This document shows positions 61,592-64,000 of a stretch of DNA of 64,000 nucleotides, piece after piece; within the stretch, counting starts at the first letter, position 1, and every line of letters begins with the position of its first letter. The DNA lies in the NCBI GenBank assembly GCA_965232165.1, contig CBDDOY010000001.1:744001-808000 (forward strand). The letters are read 5' to 3'. Origin of the DNA: UBA2779 sp965232165. Its GTDB lineage: Bacteria > Spirochaetota > Spirochaetia > DSM-2461. The notes beneath the pieces were generated by a model that was given only the letters and a program-made list of their open reading frames with translations, was not told where the DNA came from and made no database searches. The position numbers and the translations under genes were made by a program.

Positions 61592-61897
61592 GTGAAAAAG
61601 ACTCGACGAACAAAAGACCTCAAGTTCAAAGTAGCACTTGAGGCCATCAAAGGGGACCGGCAAATCAGTGAAATAGCCGCTGAGTTTCAAGTCCGCCCCA
61701 ACCAGATTTCCATATGAAAAAAACAGCTTTTAGATCAGGGAGCCCAAGTCTTTGGCGGTAGAAAGGAGTCAAAGAGAAAAGAGGATAAGGAAAACAAAGA
61801 GGAATTGTTTCGCGCCATCGGCCACCAGCAGGTTCAGATTGACTTTTTGAAAAAAAGCTGGGTCTCGACAAGTAAAGGAGAAGCGAAATATGGTTGA
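61592..61897 (+). pseudogene. IS3-family OrfA with nonsense codon
   Basis: GTG 61592 (AAGGAGG upstream) starts KKTRRTKDLKFKVALEAIKG, a helix-turn-helix OrfA (EIAAEFQVRPNQIS). A TGA at 61715-61717 stands where the family has Trp (ISIWKKQLL). Near the end the A run at about 61849-61855 appears one base short, changing LKKKLGLDK to LKKSWVSTS. Programmed frameshifting normally uses such a run, but here it does not lead into orfB cleanly. Confidence 0.75.
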
Positions 61898-61915
61898 AAA
61901 AGACAATGCTCCCTT

Positions 61916-62740
61916 TTGGACATGGCCCGCTCTGCCTGCTGCCATAAACAAAAGCCGGAAACAGAAGAGAACCTGCAAATAATGAGACGTATGGACGAAC
62001 TTCATACGAATCACCCCGCCTGGGGCAGTCGTATGCTTAGGGACAAACTCAGGCTGGAGGGATACAAGGTCAACCGTAAGAGGATACAGCGTCTGATGGG
62101 AGTGACGGGACTGCAAACTATCTATCAGAAGCCCAATTTGAGCCGAAAGGAGACCGGTTCACAGGCTTTTCCTTATCTTTTACGAGGGGTGAAGGTAGAG
62201 CGTCCCGATCAGGTATGGAGTACCGACATCACCTATATCAGAATGTCCGGCGGCTTCGTTTACCTGACGGCGGTCATAGATTGGTACTCCCGGAAGATCC
62301 TTAGCTGGGAACTCTCCTCTTCTTTGGATAATTCCTTCTGTATTGACGTAGTGGAAAGAAATCTCCGTCTGAACGGCTCACCTGAAATTTTCAACACCGA
62401 TCAAGGGGTTCAGTACACGAGCAAGGAGTTTCAGGACATCTTTAAGGAAACATCGGTAAAGTTGAGCATGGACGGCAAAGGCCGGGCCATAGATAACGTG
62501 TATATGGAGCGGTTCTGGCGAACCATCAAGTATGAGGAGGTTTATCTAAAAGATTATGAAACCATGGAGGATGCCAAAAGAGAGATAGGAAAGTTCATCA
62601 GAAATTACAATGAGCAGAGACCCCATTCATCCATAAATGGTTTGACACCGGTTATGTTTTATGGTAACATAAAGCAACAACAGGATGAGCAGGAGTTAAA
62701 GCCTGTATATCCATCAAAAACGGACAGCGTTGCTGTCTAG
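61916..62740 (+). pseudogene. IS3-family OrfB transposase, N-terminus damaged
   Basis: The rve integrase core is complete: VWSTDITYIRMSGGFVYLTA (first Asp), IFNTDQGVQYTSKEFQ (second Asp), SMDGKGRAIDNVYMERFWRT (Glu), and the end YNEQRPHSSINGLTPVMFYG. The first ~20 residues are shortened: the frame that begins MVEKDNAPF (61890) shifts into LDMARSACCHKQKPE at about 61916, so a small deletion is likely. TTG 61916 is the only start in frame. Activity is doubtful. Confidence 0.75.
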
Positions 62741-62763
62741 CATTTGGGGTCCACCTCATAATT

Positions 62764-63281
62764 TTCTCTACTATTATTCTACGATTGGGCTATTCATACC
62801 TTTTCAGGTTGTTATGATTCCTCTGATCAAACTGTTGAGTAGGCTGCATATGATGTCTATCGGCGGCATTATTGTGCTGTATATTACATTTTCTCTTATG
62901 CATGGTGTTTTTCTTATTGTAGGTTTTTATAGATCGATTCCCTGTTCCCTTGAAGAGGCCGCAGTTATTGATGGAGCATCCATACTTCAGACATACGGTT
63001 ATATTGTTTTTCCTCTGTTAAGACCCATGATCGTTACTGTCATTATTATCAGAGGTTTGTTCAGTTGGAATGATTTCTTTCTTCCGTTGTTAATGCTGAA
63101 TAACAGCAGAGAGAAATGGACACTTCCCCTGTTTCAGTATAACTTCAAAGGTGAGTATCTGTTCGATTATTCAATCGCTTTTGCTTCCTTTCTGCTGGCG
63201 CTCCTGCCTATCATGATACTGTATATTATACTACAAAAGCAGTTCATCCGCGGTTTGACAAGTGGTGCCGTAAAAGCGTGA
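62764..63281 (+). pseudogene. sugar ABC transporter permease (MalG type), 5'-truncated by the IS3 element
   Basis: The frame from the IS border encodes YYYSTIGLFIPFQVVMIPLI, several membrane segments and the cytoplasmic EAA loop (EEAAVIDGASILQTYGYIVF), ending RGLTSGAVKA, the normal C-terminus of carbohydrate permeases of the MalG/AraQ type. About 100 N-terminal residues with two membrane segments are missing. The kinase/regulator pair to the left would be its typical neighbour. Confidence 0.85.
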
Positions 63282-63476
63282 TTAGCTTGATATCAAAGGG
63301 ATTTGAATATCGGTGACAACCAAATCCGGGGCAACTTTTTCAAAGATTTCTAATGCCTTCCTGCCATTTTTTGCTTCTCCGGCAAATTGATAACCGAGTT
63401 TTTCCCGCTCGATAATATCCCGAATTCCTTCGCGTATGGAAATCTCATCTTCAACAGGCAGTACGCTATATGGGGA
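63282..63476 (-). pseudogene. response-regulator receiver domain, N-terminal fragment
   Basis: On the minus strand YSVLPVEDEISIREGIRDII, then EREKLGYQFAGEAKNG, RKALEIFEKVAPDLVVTDIQ and IPLI followed by a stop: the first half of a receiver domain with the acidic pair and the phospho-Asp. No start codon is visible and the remainder of the domain and any output domain are missing. It ends one base from the permease stop. Confidence 0.65.
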
Positions 63477-64000
63477 ATTATCCAGGGGGAGCCTCGCAAA
63501 AGTGGGGAAATGGCGTTATCCACATGGATAACAATTTACCTAAGAATCACAAGGATACTTTTGCCTTCTTCGTGATTTGCGATACCGTATGGAAACCTGG
63601 CAAGTCAGGGTCCCGCATTGTCTCCTAATAATCCACACTGTTTCTTTCAGTTGCTGATCTGATTCGGATAAACCAGGTATTCAGCGGCTATCTCAGCAAT
63701 CTGTCTTTAGGGTACCACTTCTGGAATTTGGCGCAGCTATTTTTCTTCGGTACAAGGCACCGAGAATTCAAGCTGGTGGCGCAATTTCAAGCGTAATTTG
63801 GCAACGCAGTAGCGGCCTGTCCTGTCTGCCGTATCCGAAGAGGAACGGCCGCGGTCGTGAAGGATTGGTCTACGGCGCCGATTGAGGCACCGGGTTTTTC
63901 TGCAATGGACTTGAGGGTTGCCTCTATTCCCGGCCCCGCCGCCTAAGTATAGCGACTCAGGTCAGCGCGTCTATTGCGGCGGCCTCGATGCTCAAGCCCT
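63477..64000. other. window end, no intact gene recognised
   Basis: Contains a partial R2 element at 63709-63812 and otherwise no supported gene. On the minus strand near the end, short open pieces in different frames (IEAAAIDAL; then EATLKSIAEKPGASIGAVDQ) look like a frameshifted remnant of an unknown protein. Confidence 0.35.
63709..63812 (+). repeat. MITE-like repeat R2, partial copy
   Basis: AGGGTACC at the left, then TTCTGGAATTTGGCGCAGC, TATTTTTCTTCGGTACAAGG and GGCAACGCAGTAGCGG follow the body of the copy at 48598-48758; the right terminal repeat is absent. Confidence 0.75.

Larger units (their letters stand above)
61534..62758 (+). mobile_element. IS3-family (IS150-like) insertion sequence, defective
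   Basis: Ends TGAGGTGGAATCC (61534-61546) and GGGGTCCACCTCA (62746-62758) are imperfect inverses. It carries orfA and orfB in the usual order, but orfA has a nonsense codon and the orfA/orfB junction is damaged. It separates the histidine kinase fragment from an ABC permease fragment on the other strand. Confidence 0.85.

Noticed and set aside
61592..61897. In-frame TGA in IS3 orfA as a sign of recoding or an altered genetic code
   Set aside because: Many intact genes in the window use TGA as their true stop (for example at 1476-1478), and the same element has other damage.
63387..63575. 62-residue plus-strand frame near the window end
   Set aside because: It is antisense to the receiver-domain fragment and has no recognisable features.
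3068..63812. R2 copies as a CRISPR array or attachment sites
   Set aside because: The copies are scattered, have inverted ends and target duplications, and there are no regular spacers or cas genes.
1..64000. tRNA or rRNA genes
   Set aside because: I found no T-loop plus acceptor-stem pattern and no rRNA-like conserved segment on either strand.

Overview
The window looks like chromosomal DNA of a Treponema-like spirochaete. The strongest marker is a full-length cytoplasmic filament protein A (CfpA, 15.4-17.4 kb), a protein known from treponemes. Lipoproteins with Ig-like repeats and a DUF1566/Lcl-type C-terminus, a formylglycine-generating-enzyme-type secreted protein and a class II PurE fit this. 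Base composition is near 50% GC. I saw no rRNA, tRNA or CRISPR array.

Layout. (1) 0-11.6 kb, + strand: purine catabolism. A three-subunit xanthine dehydrogenase (the large subunit starts outside the window) is separated by a repeat-rich patch with a truncated FGE-like gene from a second operon: fold-type II PLP enzyme, 8-oxoguanine-deaminase-like amidohydrolase, YgfM-like FAD subunit and XdhD-like subunit. (2) 11.7-20.4 kb, - strand: a PEP-utilising enzyme (PPDK-like), a hypothetical protein, cfpA, and a large protein with a central membrane segment and a LysM-like end. (3) 21.0-27.9 kb: a bacterial microcompartment locus of the sugar-phosphate-utilising kind (deoB, deoC, rpiB, four pentamer shell genes, aldehyde dehydrogenase, BMC-T, BMC-H) with a divergent DeoR-type regulator. 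(4) 28.2-31.4 kb: alkylguanine-DNA methyltransferase, an ECF sigma factor with a membrane partner and a secreted protein, and a membrane protein. (5) 31.7-48.3 kb: a mosaic of insertion sequences (IS481-like, IS256, IS1634-like remnant), MITE-like repeats, broken genes (TauE, TPR protein, ulaF), a recently duplicated pair of large lipoproteins around a glutathione peroxidase, and a decayed ascorbate (ula) operon. (6) 48.8-58.5 kb, - strand: a tightly overlapped purine biosynthesis operon purL-purCEF-purD-purM-purN with a triple-fusion protein. (7) 58.5-64 kb: another graveyard: istB remnant, esterase split by a MITE, YesM/YesN-type two-component genes and a sugar ABC permease broken by an IS3-family element.

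The intact operons share a theme: purine synthesis (six proteins' worth of steps from PRPP to SAICAR), purine base oxidation, and a compartment that would turn deoxyribose phosphate from nucleosides into glyceraldehyde-3-phosphate and acetyl-CoA. Between them lie at least seven nearly complete copies of a roughly 160-bp inverted-repeat element, which has split genes at several places.

All assignments are from reading the sequence and from memory of the families; no search was run.
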